Positions 1-11,481 are shown, counted from the stretch's first letter. The stretch is 64,000 nucleotides of DNA from Pseudomonas sp. GOM7 (GCF_026723825.1 NZ_CP113519.1:3224001-3288000); one strand, 5' to 3'. Notes: generated from the sequence alone by a model not told the origin. Numbers and translations are program-made.

Positions 1-225
1 GGCGATGCCGAGTTCGGCCCGGACTTGAACCTGCCGCACAACCCCACCGAATACTTCACGGGCGACTTCCTGCGCCAGTACATCCGCGACCCGCAGAGCC
101 TGCGGCGTTGGCCACAGGGGCGTATGCCGGGTTTCAGCGAAACGGTATTGCCGAGCGCCGAACTAGAGCGCCTGATCGCCTATCTGCGGCACATGGCACA
201 GCGCAAGGGCAGCACGAATCTGTAG
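1..225 (+). CDS. c-type cytochrome, C-terminal part (5' end outside window)
   Basis: An open frame runs from base 1 to a TAG stop, about 74 residues. The sequence GPDLNLPHNPTEYF followed by a gene end with GRMPGF (a typical axial haem-ligand Met) and a last helix ELERLIAYLRHM is characteristic of the C-terminal half of a cytochrome c domain. The CXXCH haem-attachment motif would lie upstream of the window. Such proteins carry electrons or act as oxidase subunits in the periplasm, but which enzyme this belongs to cannot be told. The gene converges on the transglutaminase gene, with a palindrome starting at its stop codon. Confidence 0.7.
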   Translation, partial: GDAEFGPDLNLPHNPTEYFTGDFLRQYIRDPQSLRRWPQGRMPGFSETVLPSAELERLIAYLRHMAQRKGSTNL

Positions 226-282
226 TAGGGTGCGCCGTGCGCACCGATGTTTCGGTCGGAGGTGCGCACAGCGCACCCTACT
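224..282. repeat. Intergenic palindrome (REP-like), possibly a terminator for both convergent genes
   Basis: Arms 224-245 and 261-282 are 22-bp inverted repeats with one mismatch (G:T when transcribed), built around GGTGCGC/GCGCACC, with a 15-base loop. The left arm overlaps the cytochrome stop codon. The structure lies between convergent genes and could stop transcription from either side, although there is no T tract. Its GTAGGGTGCGC start resembles dispersed Pseudomonas intergenic palindromes. Confidence 0.6.
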
Positions 283-305
283 CCCTCCCAACGCCTATCG
301 ACACT

Positions 306-1103
306 TCACTGCTGTCGTACCTGCAACAACGGCGCCACCTGCACCTGGGCGTGCATCTGCTCGCAACCGCCACCACGGCGCATGCCACGTACCGGGCAGG
401 CGTCAAGGTAGTCCAGGCCTACCGCCAGCTTGAGATGGCGCTCCGGGCGTGCCAGGCAGTTGGTCACGTCGAAGCTGTACCAGGCGTCGCCCACCCAGGC
501 CTCGGCCCAGGCGTGGCTGGCCAGGTGCTCGGCGTCGTCGGTGTACAGATAACCCGACACGTAGCGCGCCGGCACGCCGAGGCTGCGCGCGCAGGCGAGG
601 AAGGCATGGGTGTGATCCTGGCAGACGCCACGGCGGCCCGCGAAAGCCTCAGCGGCGCTGGTGTCCACTGCGGTGATGCCCGGCTGGTAGGCGATATGGG
701 CGTTGAGCGCGTGCATCAGGTCGATCAGCCCATTGCGATCGGTGCGTGACTTGCTCTGCTGAGCGGCGAATTCGCGGATGGCATCGTCGGCCTGGGTCAA
801 ACGAGTGAAGCGTAGGAAGGGCAAGGCCGACTGGCTCTCGTGCTCGGCTTCGCAGCTTTCGTCGATGTCCACCTGACCGCGAGCGCCGATGACGATGGAC
901 TCGTGCGGCTCGTCCAGGGTCAGTACGTGCAGGATATTGCCGTAGGGGTCGAGCTGGGCGTGCACCGGGCGCGGCAGGTCGAGCTGCCAACTGAGCACCT
1001 GCTGGCGTTCGCTGTCATGCGGAGTCAGGCGTAGGTACTGGATGCTCGCGCGCACCTGATCATCGTAATGGTAGGTGGTGTCATGGCTGATCGAGAGTCT
1101 CAT
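306..1103 (-). CDS. Transglutaminase family protein (bacterial transglutaminase-like cysteine peptidase fold)
   Basis: 265 residues. The N-terminus (MRLSISHDTTYHYDDQV) is the beta-rich domain that precedes bacterial transglutaminase-core proteins. The core follows with a visible catalytic triad: Cys161 in GVCQDHTH, His197 in SHAWAEAW and Asp212 in FDVTN. It is the third gene of a leftward operon and its ATG overlaps the stop of the alpha-E gene in an ATGA, which suggests translational coupling. Proteins of this type commonly sit beside ATP-grasp and alpha-E proteins and are thought to cut or join peptide or isopeptide bonds of a small peptide product; the substrate is unknown. The last 25 residues are weakly conserved in type. 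Confidence 0.85.
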   Translation of the reverse strand: MRLSISHDTTYHYDDQVRASIQYLRLTPHDSERQQVLSWQLDLPRPVHAQLDPYGNILHVLTLDEPHESIVIGARGQVDIDESCEAEHESQSALPFLRFTRLTQADDAIREFAAQQSKSRTDRNGLIDLMHALNAHIAYQPGITAVDTSAAEAFAGRRGVCQDHTHAFLACARSLGVPARYVSGYLYTDDAEHLASHAWAEAWVGDAWYSFDVTNCLARPERHLKLAVGLDYLDACPVRGMRRGGGCEQMHAQVQVAPLLQVRQQ

Positions 1104-2050
1104 GCGACCTCCAGATAGGACGTATGGATGGTGTTGCCTAGCTGGCGCACCAGCAGGATGAAGTCGGTCAGCCAGGCATGCAGGCCTTCGTCGAGCACTT
1201 CATCGATGCTGGTGTAGCGCAGGCGGGCATCCAGTTCGGCGGCCAGGCGTTGTGCCGGGCGACCGTTCTCTCCGGGTAGACCGGAAAGCATCAGGTTGAG
1301 TTCTTCCATGCAGGCACGCAGCGAGCGCGGCACGTCCGGGCGCAGCAAGAGCAGTTCGGCCACCTTGCGCGTACGCGGCGAGCCGCGGTAGCTCTCAGCG
1401 AAGGCCTCGAACGAGGACAGTGCCCGCAGCAAGGCACTCCATTGGTAATAGCTGCGGGCGGTGCGCTCTTCCAGTTCGTCGATTTCCTCGCCAAGCATTT
1501 CATAGCGGGCATCGAGCAGACGCAGGGTGTTGTCGGCGCGCTCGATGAAGGTGCCCAGGCGGATGAAGCGATAGGCCTCGCCACGCATGATGGTGCCGAA
1601 GGTGGCGCCACGGAACAGGTGCGAACGTTCCTTGACCCATTCGCAGAAACGGCTGATGCCATAGCGCCCCAGGCCTTGTTCGGCGATGCCGCGCATCTCC
1701 AGCCAGGTGGCGTTGATGTTCTCCCACATGTCGGCGGTAATCCGCCCGCGCACCGCATGGGCATTGCTGCGTGCGGCCTGCAGGCAGCAGTAGATGCTGC
1801 CGGGGTTGCTCGCATCGAGGGCGAAGAAGTGCAGCATGCGTTCGCCGTGCAGCGGGCCGTGGCGCTCCAGGTAGTCGTCCAGGGTGCCGGTGATCAGCAG
1901 CGGCATGGCCAGTTCATCGAGGCCGTCGCCACGGCCGTCCTGCGGCATCAGCGACAGCGAATAGCTGACGTCGAGCATGCGCGCCAGGTTCTCGGCACGC
2001 TCCAGGTAACGCGACATCCAGTACAGATCGGAGGCAGTTCTCGAAAGCAT
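1100..2050 (-). CDS. Alpha-E domain-containing protein (DUF403)
   Basis: 316 residues, the usual length for the family. It starts MLSRTASDLYWMSRYLERAEN, the hallmark opening of alpha-E proteins (predicted all-helical). No signal peptide or membrane segment is seen, so it is probably cytosolic. It starts 4 bases after the ATP-grasp gene ends and overlaps the transglutaminase start by 4 bases. It is the middle gene of the conserved trio. The biochemical role is unknown; association with a peptide-ligase-like ATP-grasp suggests an accessory or substrate-handling role (inference). Confidence 0.85.
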   Translation of the reverse strand: MLSRTASDLYWMSRYLERAENLARMLDVSYSLSLMPQDGRGDGLDELAMPLLITGTLDDYLERHGPLHGERMLHFFALDASNPGSIYCCLQAARSNAHAVRGRITADMWENINATWLEMRGIAEQGLGRYGISRFCEWVKERSHLFRGATFGTIMRGEAYRFIRLGTFIERADNTLRLLDARYEMLGEEIDELEERTARSYYQWSALLRALSSFEAFAESYRGSPRTRKVAELLLLRPDVPRSLRACMEELNLMLSGLPGENGRPAQRLAAELDARLRYTSIDEVLDEGLHAWLTDFILLVRQLGNTIHTSYLEVA

Positions 2051-2053
2051 GGG

Positions 2054-3463
2054 TCAGTCCTCCACCACCCAAGTGTCCTTGGTACCGCCGCCCTGCGACG
2101 AGTTGACCACCAGCGAGCCTTCGCGCAGTGCCACGCGAGTCAGGCCGCCGGGCACCAGGCGGGTTTCGCGGCCGGTCAGGACGAACGGACGCAGGTCGAT
2201 GTGGCGCGGAGCGATACCGCGTTCGACGAAGGTCGGACAGGTCGACAGGCACAGCGTCGGCTGGGCGATGTAGGCCTCCGGCTTGGCAATCAGCCGCGCG
2301 CGGAAGTTCTCGATCTCGGCCTTGCTCGCCGCCGGGCCGACCAGCATGCCGTAGCCGCCGGAACCTTGGGTTTCCTTGACCACCAGCTCCGGCAGATGAG
2401 CCAGCACGTGGGACAGCTCTTCCGGCTTGCGGCACTGCCAGGTGGGCACGTTCTTGAGAATCGGCTCCTCGTCGAGGTAGAAGCGGATCATGTCGCCAAC
2501 GAAGGGGTAGACCGACTTGTCGTCGGCCACGCCGGTGCCGATGGCATTGGCCAGCACCACATTGCGCGAGCGGTAGGCCGACAGCAAACCGGCGACGCCG
2601 AGCATGGACTCGGGGTTGAAGGCCAGTGGGTCGAGGAAGGCGTCGTCGAGGCGGCGGTAGATCACGTCCACCTGACGGGCGCCGGCAGTGGTACGCATGT
2701 AAACCTTGTCGTCACGCACGAACAGGTCGGCGCCCTCCACCAGCTCTACGCCCATTTCGCGGGCGAGGAAGGCATGCTCGAAGTAGGCGCTGTTGAAACG
2801 CCCCGGCGTCAGCACCACCACCGTGGGATTGTCCAGCGGGCTGGAGCTCTTCAGCGCATCGAGCAGCAGGTTCGGGTAGTGATCCACCGGCGCCACGCGC
2901 TGCGCGGCGAATAGCTCAGGGAACAGGCGCATCATCATCTTGCGGTCTTCGAGCATGTAGCTGACGCCGCTGGGGGTGCGCAGGTTGTCTTCCAGCACGT
3001 AGTAGCTGCCGTCGCCGTCACGCACCAGGTCGACCCCGGCGATATGCGCGTAGATGTCACGGTGCAGGTCGAGGCCCTGCATGGCCATCTGGTAGCCCTC
3101 GTTGGCCAGCACCTGCTCGGCCGGGATGATCCCCGCCTTGATGATGCGCTGGTCGTGGTAGAGGTCGGCGAGGAACAGGTTGAGCGCCTGTACACGCTGA
3201 ATGCAGCCGCGTTCGACGATGCGCCATTCGCTGGCGGGGATCGCACGCGGGATGATGTCGAAGGGAATCAGGCGCTCGGTGCCCTGGTCATCGCCATAAA
3301 GGGTGAAAGTGATACCGGCGCGATGAAACAGAAGGTCGGCTTCTCGGCGGCGCTGGGCCAGCAGATCGTCCGGCGTCTCAGCCAGCCAGCGGGAAAATTC
3401 GCGGTAATGCGGGCGGACAGCGCCGCTCGCGTCGTACATCTCGTCATAAAAGGTGCGGGCCAT
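2054..3463 (-). CDS. Circularly permuted ATP-grasp type 2 protein (DUF404/DUF407)
   Basis: 469 residues, typical of the family. Recognisable blocks are TFYDEMYD at the start, RGCIQRVQALNLFLADLYHD, DNLRTPSGVSYMLEDR and VVKETQGSGGYGMLVGP, the last being the nucleotide-binding loop of the permuted ATP-grasp fold. Members are predicted carboxylate-amine/thiol ligases that form an amide bond using ATP. The ATG is preceded by AAGGAGT, which fixes the start. It is the first gene of the leftward operon with alpha-E and transglutaminase genes, a grouping that suggests synthesis and trimming of an unknown small peptide. The sequence does not reveal the product. Confidence 0.88.
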   Translation of the reverse strand: MARTFYDEMYDASGAVRPHYREFSRWLAETPDDLLAQRRREADLLFHRAGITFTLYGDDQGTERLIPFDIIPRAIPASEWRIVERGCIQRVQALNLFLADLYHDQRIIKAGIIPAEQVLANEGYQMAMQGLDLHRDIYAHIAGVDLVRDGDGSYYVLEDNLRTPSGVSYMLEDRKMMMRLFPELFAAQRVAPVDHYPNLLLDALKSSSPLDNPTVVVLTPGRFNSAYFEHAFLAREMGVELVEGADLFVRDDKVYMRTTAGARQVDVIYRRLDDAFLDPLAFNPESMLGVAGLLSAYRSRNVVLANAIGTGVADDKSVYPFVGDMIRFYLDEEPILKNVPTWQCRKPEELSHVLAHLPELVVKETQGSGGYGMLVGPAASKAEIENFRARLIAKPEAYIAQPTLCLSTCPTFVERGIAPRHIDLRPFVLTGRETRLVPGGLTRVALREGSLVVNSSQGGGTKDTWVVED

Positions 3464-3915
3464 GCCGTACTCCTTGTCACCCGGACTTGCAGGTACCTTT
3501 GCAAGCCCCGAGCCAGAGCAGTTAATCCTTTAATTTCAAGTACATACCAGCAGCATCCGAACAAAACGCACCACAAAGGTGCGCCGCCATGTTTCCGTCA
3601 TGAAGCGCCGCCCCATTGCGTGGCAGGCACGATGGCCATCACCCGGACATGCAACCGAAGAAGGCCAAAAACCTTTGTCAGCCGCCCTGCGCCGGGCCGG
3701 ACACGCAGAGGTCACATTGCGTGACCCATCGGTCAAGCGCAACCGCTTTTGCAACACGCCGAGCACGAAAAGGTATCCGAATGAAAGTGCATAGCCGGGG
3801 TGCATAGCAGCGCTTGCTGATGGCATGGCACGAGCGGCCAGCGTCTGCGACGGTTATGAAACAGCCTAGGCTCTGTTGCCCTATCGCGCACGCCGCGACG
3901 AAGCGGCAACAGCCC
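3464..3915. other. Intergenic region, 452 bases, no supported gene
   Basis: This stretch lies upstream of the leftward ATP-grasp operon and behind the stop of the leftward hydrolase gene. Short open frames are present on both strands, but none has a convincing start, codon pattern or recognisable product. The only structure I note is a cluster of GGTCA half-sites at 3710-3735, described separately. The promoter for the ATP-grasp operon should lie in the left part, but no hexamer pair stands out. Confidence 0.5.
3710..3735. promoter_or_regulatory. Overlapping dyads of GGTCA half-sites, possible operator
   Basis: GGTCAC (3710-3715) and GTGACC (3721-3726) form a perfect 6-bp dyad with a 5-base spacer. 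The second arm also pairs as TGACC (3722-3726) with GGTCA (3731-3735), spacer 4. Three half-sites in 26 bases could bind a dimeric regulator. No regulator is identified and chance is possible. Confidence 0.25.
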
Positions 3916-4611
3916 CTAGCGTATCTGTGACCGAACAGCATCCGAAGCGAGGAACTCCACGATGCTTCTGGTCGCCGTGTCGAGGTGCTGTTCATGGCTG
4001 AAGCCGGACGCCTTGAGGGGTTTCAGATCATGATCGGCCGCCTGTAACCAGTGCAGCTCGATGGTCGGTGACAGATCGTAAGTGGCGACGGCCTCGCGAC
4101 TGCCCAGCGCATCGCGTTCACCCTGCACGATCAGTGTCGGTGTGCGCAGCTCGGCCAGGTGCGCGACTCGCGGCTTTTCCGGTTTGCCGGCAGCATAGAA
4201 GGGATAGCCGAGGCAGACCAGCGCTGCCGCCCCCAGCTCATCGGCCAGCAGGCTGGCCATGCGCCCGCCCATGGACTTGCCGCCGATGGCCACCGGCCCT
4301 GCGACCCGTTGGCGCACCTGGGCATATACCTCGCGCCATTGCTGGAGCAGTTGCGCCTGCGGATTGGGTGGACGCTTACGCCCATCCATACGTCGTTGCG
4401 CCATATAGGCGAACTCGAAGCGCACCACCTGCACGCCGCGCGCGGCAAGGCCTCGAGCCATGCTCTGCATGAACGGGCTGTCCATGGGAGCGCCGGCGCC
4501 GTGGGCGAGGATCAGGGTAATCCCGTCGCCCTGCGGCGCTTCGTCCCACTGCCAGGGCAGCCCCGACTCACATTGACCGGCGTCAATAAACCCAGATGGC
4601 CCTTTGCTCAT
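3916..4611 (-). CDS. Alpha/beta hydrolase, KANL3/Tex30-like (dienelactone-hydrolase type fold)
   Basis: 231 residues. After an N-terminal 30 residues it shows [15 protein letters not shown] (oxyanion-hole strand and loop) and a nucleophile elbow GKSMGGR, so a Ser hydrolase is expected. Late motifs [13 protein letters not shown] and LQAADHDLK supply the candidate acid and histidine. It has no signal peptide and is probably cytosolic; the substrate is unknown. It is divergent from the first cbb3 operon. A TTGAC-N4-GTCAA palindrome lies inside its first codons (4573-4586), so the 5' end of this gene doubles as part of the ccoN control region, or its true start is further in. Confidence 0.75.
   Translation of the reverse strand: MSKGPSGFIDAGQCESGLPWQWDEAPQGDGITLILAHGAGAPMDSPFMQSMARGLAARGVQVVRFEFAYMAQRRMDGRKRPPNPQAQLLQQWREVYAQVRQRVAGPVAIGGKSMGGRMASLLADELGAAALVCLGYPFYAAGKPEKPRVAHLAELRTPTLIVQGERDALGSREAVATYDLSPTIELHWLQAADHDLKPLKASGFSHEQHLDTATRSIVEFLASDAVRSQIR
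4573..4586 (+). promoter_or_regulatory. ANR/FNR box upstream of the first ccoN
   Basis: TTGACCGGCGTCAA is a perfect palindrome of the form TTGAY-N4-RTCAA, the binding motif of ANR, whose gene is at 19346. Its centre is 133 bases before the ccoN ATG. Class II placement (-41.5) would put transcription start near 4621 and give a leader of about 90 bases. In P. aeruginosa the corresponding operon (cco2) is known to be induced by ANR under low oxygen. Confidence 0.65.
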
Positions 4612-4712
4612 GCTTACCTCGCGTCGATATCCGTGGTGTTCGTGGCCTGCTCATGCCTAGGGGTGCCACGGGTATCGGCCGCTCTGCCATAACCGTGGAT
4701 GGAAGCCCAGAC

Positions 4713-6151
<1,439 letters not shown>

Positions 6152-6152
<1 letters not shown>

Positions 6153-6760
6153 TGAAACACGAGATTCTCGAGAAGAACATCGGCCTGATGGCCCTGGTGA
6201 TGATCCTGGCGGTCAGCATCGGTGGCCTGACCCAGATCGTCCCGCTGTTCTTCCAGGACGTCACCAACGAGCCGGTCGATGGCCTCAAGCCCTACACCGC
6301 CCTGCAACTGGAAGGCCGTGACATCTACATCCGTGAAGGCTGCGTCGGCTGCCACTCGCAGATGATCCGCCCGTTCCGCGCCGAGACCGAGCGCTACGGC
6401 CACTACTCGGTCGCCGGCGAAAGCGTCTGGGATCACCCCTTCCTGTGGGGCTCCAAGCGTACCGGCCCGGATCTGGCACGGGTCGGCGGCCGCTACTCGG
6501 ACGAGTGGCACCGCGCCCACCTGTACAACCCACGCAACGTCGTGCCCGAGTCGAAGATGCCCGCCTACCCCTGGCTGGTGGAAGGCACCCTCGACGGCCA
6601 GGACACCGCCAAGAAGATGAGTGCCCTGCGCACCCTCGGCGTGCCCTACAGCGACGCCGACATTGCCGGTGCCAGCGACGCGGTCAAGGGCAAGACCGAG
6701 ATGGAGGCGCTGGTCGCCTACCTGCAGGTGCTCGGCACCGCCGTGAAGAACAAGAGGTAA
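6152..6760 (+). CDS. ccoO: cbb3-type cytochrome c oxidase subunit II (mono-haem), first copy
   Basis: 202 residues. It has an N-terminal membrane anchor (residues about 10-32) and then a periplasmic cytochrome c domain with Cys64-V-G-Cys67-His68. Methionines in SQMIRPF and SKMPAYPW are candidate haem ligands. CcoO takes electrons from CcoP and passes them to CcoN. The ATG overlaps the ccoN stop, and ccoQ follows after 5 bases. It differs from the second copy mainly in the region after residue 145. Confidence 0.96.
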
Positions 6761-6765
6761 GCGCC

Positions 6766-6942
6766 ATGTTCGAGTTCATCGATGTGGGTACGTTGCGCGG
6801 TCTGGGTACCGCACTGGTACTGATCGCCTTCACCGCAGTCACCTTCTGGGCCTATAGCGGCGAACGCCGCGACGAGTTCAACGCAGCGGCCAACCTGCCG
6901 TTCGCCGACGACAAGCCCGATGTCTGGAGTAATGAAGCATGA
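6766..6942 (+). CDS. ccoQ: cbb3-type oxidase small subunit CcoQ (first copy)
   Basis: 58 residues ([20 protein letters not shown]...), below the usual length cut-off for gene finding. One membrane helix (about residues 10-30) is followed by a short charged tail ending [12 protein letters not shown], a stretch shared with the second-copy CcoQ ([11 protein letters not shown]). CcoQ stabilises the oxidase complex and its interaction with CcoP. It starts 5 bases after ccoO and its stop overlaps the ccoP ATG (ATGA). Confidence 0.92.
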   Translation: MFEFIDVGTLRGLGTALVLIAFTAVTFWAYSGERRDEFNAAANLPFADDKPDVWSNEA

Positions 6943-7865
6943 CAGCCTTCTGGAGCATCTACGTCACCCTGCTCACCGTCGGCACGATGGTCGCGCTGTT
7001 CTGGCTGATCTTCGCTACCCGCAAGAGCGAAGTGCACAAGAACCCGACCGAGCAGACCATGGGCCATGCCTTCGATGGCATCGAGGAGTATGACAACCCG
7101 CTGCCCAAGTGGTGGTTCATGCTGTTCCTCGGCACCCTGGTGTTCGGCGCAGCCTACCTGCTGCTCTACCCGGGTCTGGGCAACTTCAAGGGCCTGCTGC
7201 CCGGCTACGAAGACGGCTGGACTCAGGTCAATCAGTGGCAGCGCGAGATGGATCGTGCCGATGAGCTGTACGGCCCGATCTTCGCCAAGTACGCCGCCAT
7301 GCCCATCGCCGAAGTGGCCAAGGACGAGCAGGCGCAGAAGATGGGCGGTCGTCTGTTCGCCTCCAACTGTGCGGTGTGCCATGGTTCCGATGCCAAGGGC
7401 AGCTACGGTTTCCCCAACCTGACCGACGATAGCTGGCGCTGGGGCGGCGAGCCGGAAACCATCAAGACCACCATCCTCAAGGGGCGTCACGGCATGATGC
7501 CGCCGCAGGGTGCGGTGATCGGCGAGGACGGCGTACGCAACGCAGCCGCCTACGTGCTGACCAAACTGGGTGGCCGTGAACTGCCGGAAGGCGAAGTGGC
7601 GGATGTCGCCGCAGGCGAGAAGATTTTCTCCACTACATGCTTCGCCTGCCATGGCGCAGACGGCAAGGGCACACCTGCCCTGGGCGCACCGGATCTGACC
7701 CACCCGAGCGCATTCATCTACGGCAGCAGCTTCGCTCAACTGCAGCAGACCATTCGCTATGGTCGCAATGGCAACATGCCTGCTCAGGAAGATTTCCTCG
7801 GTAACGACAAGGCCCACCTGCTGGCCGCCTATGTCTACAAGCTGAGCCACGGTAAAGAGCAATAA
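6939..7865 (+). CDS. ccoP: cbb3-type cytochrome c oxidase subunit III (di-haem), first copy
   Basis: 308 residues. There are two N-terminal membrane segments separated by the conserved block [13 protein letters not shown], then two cytochrome c domains with CAVCH (Cys144, Cys147, His148) and CFACH (Cys234, Cys237, His238). CcoP receives electrons from periplasmic cytochromes and hands them to CcoO. It is 23 residues shorter than the second copy, because the loop after GLLPGYE is cut down to a few residues before the conserved W-T-x-x-x-Q-W segment. It is the last gene of the operon and a stem-loop follows at 7877. Confidence 0.95.
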   Translation: MTAFWSIYVTLLTVGTMVALFWLIFATRKSEVHKNPTEQTMGHAFDGIEEYDNPLPKWWFMLFLGTLVFGAAYLLLYPGLGNFKGLLPGYEDGWTQVNQWQREMDRADELYGPIFAKYAAMPIAEVAKDEQAQKMGGRLFASNCAVCHGSDAKGSYGFPNLTDDSWRWGGEPETIKTTILKGRHGMMPPQGAVIGEDGVRNAAAYVLTKLGGRELPEGEVADVAAGEKIFSTTCFACHGADGKGTPALGAPDLTHPSAFIYGSSFAQLQQTIRYGRNGNMPAQEDFLGNDKAHLLAAYVYKLSHGKEQ

Positions 7866-7876
7866 CCCCGCCTCTT

Positions 7877-7904
7877 GCCGGTGGTCGCAGCCGCGACCAC
7901 CGGC
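7877..7904 (+). terminator. Stem-loop after the first ccoP
   Basis: GCCGGTGGTCGC (7877-7888) pairs perfectly with GCGACCACCGGC (7893-7904) over a 4-base loop, 11 bases past the ccoP stop. No T run follows, so it may stabilise the 3' end rather than terminate strongly. Confidence 0.55.
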
Positions 7905-8023
7905 CCCTCCCTTCATGCGACCCGATGTCGCACCATCCGACCAACAGCAACGCAGGCTCCTTCACCTGCGCTAAGCTCGTTGACAGTCGCCATCTGCATA
8001 CAATTCCAAGGCGATCCATTCCT

Positions 8024-8068
8024 AGCGCCGCGCAAACTGCTTGCGCAACGAGGTGCAAGGCGCTTTTT
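8024..8068 (+). terminator. Compound stem-loop with T run in front of the second ccoN
   Basis: An outer AGCGCC/GGCGCT pair (8024-8029 with 8059-8064) encloses an inner hairpin GCGCAA/TTGCGC (8030-8035 with 8041-8046). TTTT follows directly. It could be the real terminator of the first cco operon or a leader structure for read-through into the second. It lies upstream of the candidate promoter at 8129. Confidence 0.45.
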
Positions 8069-8128
8069 CAGGCCTGACCAACAGGCCGATGAAAAGCCCT
8101 GAAACCCTGATCGTGTCGGTGGGTTGCG

Positions 8129-8157
8129 TTGCAATGGCTACCTGCTTTCTCCATACT
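8129..8157 (+). promoter_or_regulatory. Candidate sigma-70 promoter of the second cco operon
   Basis: TTGCAA (8129-8134) and CATACT (8152-8157) are separated by 17 bases, each matching 4 of 6 consensus positions. Transcription would start near 8164, giving a leader of about 44 bases before the ccoN ATG. Confidence 0.4.
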
Positions 8158-8180
8158 TGCCGCCGATTTTTGCCCCATAA

Positions 8181-9649
<1,469 letters not shown>

Positions 9650-9650
<1 letters not shown>

Positions 9651-10258
9651 TGAAACACGAAATCATCGAGAAGAATATCGGCCTGATGGCGCTGCTGATG
9701 GTGATTGCCGTCAGCATCGGCGGCCTGACCCAGATCGTTCCGCTGTTCTTCCAGGACGTCACCAACGAGCCGGTGGAAGGCCTCAAGCCCTATACCGCGC
9801 TGGAACTGGAAGGCCGTGACATCTACATCGCCAACGGCTGCGTCGGCTGCCACTCGCAGATGATCCGTCCGTTCCGTGCAGAAACCGAGCGCTACGGCCA
9901 CTACTCCGTCGCCGGCGAAAGCGTCTGGGATCACCCCTTCCTGTGGGGCTCCAAGCGTACCGGCCCGGATCTGGCCCGCGTCGGCGGCCGCTACTCGGAC
10001 GAGTGGCATCGCGCCCACCTTTATAACCCGCGCAACGTCGTGCCCGAGTCGAAGATGCCAGCCTACCCCTGGCTGGTGGAAAACAAGCTCGATGGCAAGG
10101 ACACCGCGAAGAAGATGGAAGTCATGCGTGGCTTCGGCATCCCCTACACCGACGAGGACATCGCCGGTGCCCGTGATGCAGTGAAAGGCAAGACCGAAAT
10201 GGACGCGCTGGTCGCGTACCTGCAGGTTCTCGGCACTTCCATCAAGAACAAACGGTAA
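9650..10258 (+). CDS. ccoO: cbb3-type cytochrome c oxidase subunit II (mono-haem), second copy
   Basis: 202 residues, same length as the paralogue at 6152. It has an N-terminal anchor, CVGCH haem site near residue 64, and conserved SQMIRPF and SKMPAYPW. It moves electrons from CcoP to CcoN. A segment around 9900-9990 is nearly identical in DNA to the first copy, extending the conversion seen in ccoN. The ATG overlaps the ccoN stop; ccoQ begins 6 bases after its stop. Confidence 0.96.
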
Positions 10259-10264
10259 GACGCC

Positions 10265-10459
10265 ATGGATATCGGGACTATTCGCGGAATCGGCACGGCG
10301 GTGGTGTTCATCGCCTTCATCAGCGTGGTGCTCTGGGCCTACAGCAGCAAGCGCAAGTCCAGCTTCGACGAAGCCGCCAACCTGCCCTTCGCCGACGACC
10401 CCGAAACCAAGCCCGAGTCCAAGCGTGACCAAGACTCTTCCAGGAGCAATAACCAATGA
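10265..10459 (+). CDS. ccoQ: cbb3-type oxidase small subunit CcoQ (second copy)
   Basis: 64 residues, [19 protein letters not shown]..., a single membrane helix followed by a hydrophilic tail with [11 protein letters not shown]. The tail is longer and more charged than in the first copy. It is an accessory subunit that stabilises the cbb3 complex in the inner membrane. The stop overlaps the ccoP ATG (10456) by 4 bases. Confidence 0.93.
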   Translation: MDIGTIRGIGTAVVFIAFISVVLWAYSSKRKSSFDEAANLPFADDPETKPESKRDQDSSRSNNQ

Positions 10460-11451
10460 CCACGTTCTGGAGTTGGTACGTAACCATCCTCTCCCTGGGC
10501 ACCATCTTCGCCCTGACCTGGCTGATCTTCGGCACCCGCAAGGGCCAGCGCCAGGAAGTGACCGACGAAACCGTCGGCCACAGCTTCGATGGCATCGAGG
10601 AGTATGACAACCCGCTGCCCAAGTGGTGGTTCATGCTGTTCGTCGCCACCATCGTCTTCGCTCTCGGCTACCTGGCCCTGTATCCGGGCCTGGGCAACTT
10701 CAAAGGCCTGCTGCCGGGGTACGACTACCTCGACAGCGAGAGCAAGACCCCCTTCGCAGAAGGTGTACAGATTGCTGATGGCTCCATGCGTCACTCCGGC
10801 TGGACCGGCGTGCACCAGTGGGAGAAGGAAATGGCGCGCGCCGATGCGCAATACGGCCCGCTGTTCGCCAAGTACGCCGCCATGCCGATCGAGGAAGTGG
10901 CCAAGGACGAGCAAGCCCTGAAAATGGGTGGTCGCCTGTTCGCCTCCAACTGCTCGGTCTGCCACGGCTCCGATGCCAAGGGCAGCTATGGTTTCCCCAA
11001 CCTGACCGACAACGAATGGCGCTGGGGCGGCGAGCCGGAAACCATCAAGACCACCATCCTCAAAGGTCGTGAAGGCGCCATGCCCGCCCAAGGCCCGGCC
11101 ATCGGCGAAGACGGTGTACGCAACGTCGCCGCCTACGTGCTGACCCAACTGGCTGGCCGTCAACTGCCGGAAGGCGTGGAAGCCGACATCGCTGCTGGCC
11201 AGAAGGTCTTCGCCGGCACCTGCTTCGCGTGCCACGGCGCCGACGGCAAGGGCACCCCCGCCATGGGCGCGCCGAACCTGACCAACCCGGCAGCGTTCAT
11301 CTACGGCAGCAGCTATGCTCAGTTGCAACAGACCATCCGCTACGGTCGTCACGGCAAGATGCCGGCCCAGGAAGAATTCCTCGGCAACGACAAGGTGCAC
11401 CTGCTGGCTGCCTACGTTTACAGCCTGTCGCATCAGAGCGAAGAGCAGTAA
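10456..11451 (+). CDS. ccoP: cbb3-type cytochrome c oxidase subunit III (di-haem), second copy
   Basis: 331 residues. There are two membrane segments around [13 protein letters not shown], then cytochrome domains with CSVCH (Cys166, Cys169, His170) and CFACH (Cys256, Cys259, His260). Compared with the first copy it has about 23 extra residues after GLLPGY, a periplasmic loop with [13 protein letters not shown]. It is the entry point for electrons from soluble cytochromes. It is the last gene of the operon and is followed by an ANR-like palindrome and a stem-loop. Confidence 0.95.
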   Translation: MTTFWSWYVTILSLGTIFALTWLIFGTRKGQRQEVTDETVGHSFDGIEEYDNPLPKWWFMLFVATIVFALGYLALYPGLGNFKGLLPGYDYLDSESKTPFAEGVQIADGSMRHSGWTGVHQWEKEMARADAQYGPLFAKYAAMPIEEVAKDEQALKMGGRLFASNCSVCHGSDAKGSYGFPNLTDNEWRWGGEPETIKTTILKGREGAMPAQGPAIGEDGVRNVAAYVLTQLAGRQLPEGVEADIAAGQKVFAGTCFACHGADGKGTPAMGAPNLTNPAAFIYGSSYAQLQQTIRYGRHGKMPAQEEFLGNDKVHLLAAYVYSLSHQSEEQ

Positions 11452-11467
11452 GCGCAGCACGACTCTT

Positions 11468-11481
11468 TTGACAAGGGTCAA
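11468..11481 (+). promoter_or_regulatory. ANR/FNR box upstream of ccoG
   Basis: TTGACAAGGGTCAA fits TTGAY-N4-RTCAA exactly and is 138 bases before the ccoG ATG, nearly the same spacing as the box before the first ccoN. It overlaps no coding sequence. A class II start would fall inside the following stem-loop, so the exact promoter geometry is unclear. Confidence 0.55.

Noticed and set aside
7980..7985. TTGACA as a -35 element or half ANR site before the second ccoN
   Set aside because: No acceptable -10 lies 16-18 bases downstream and the second ANR half-site is missing.
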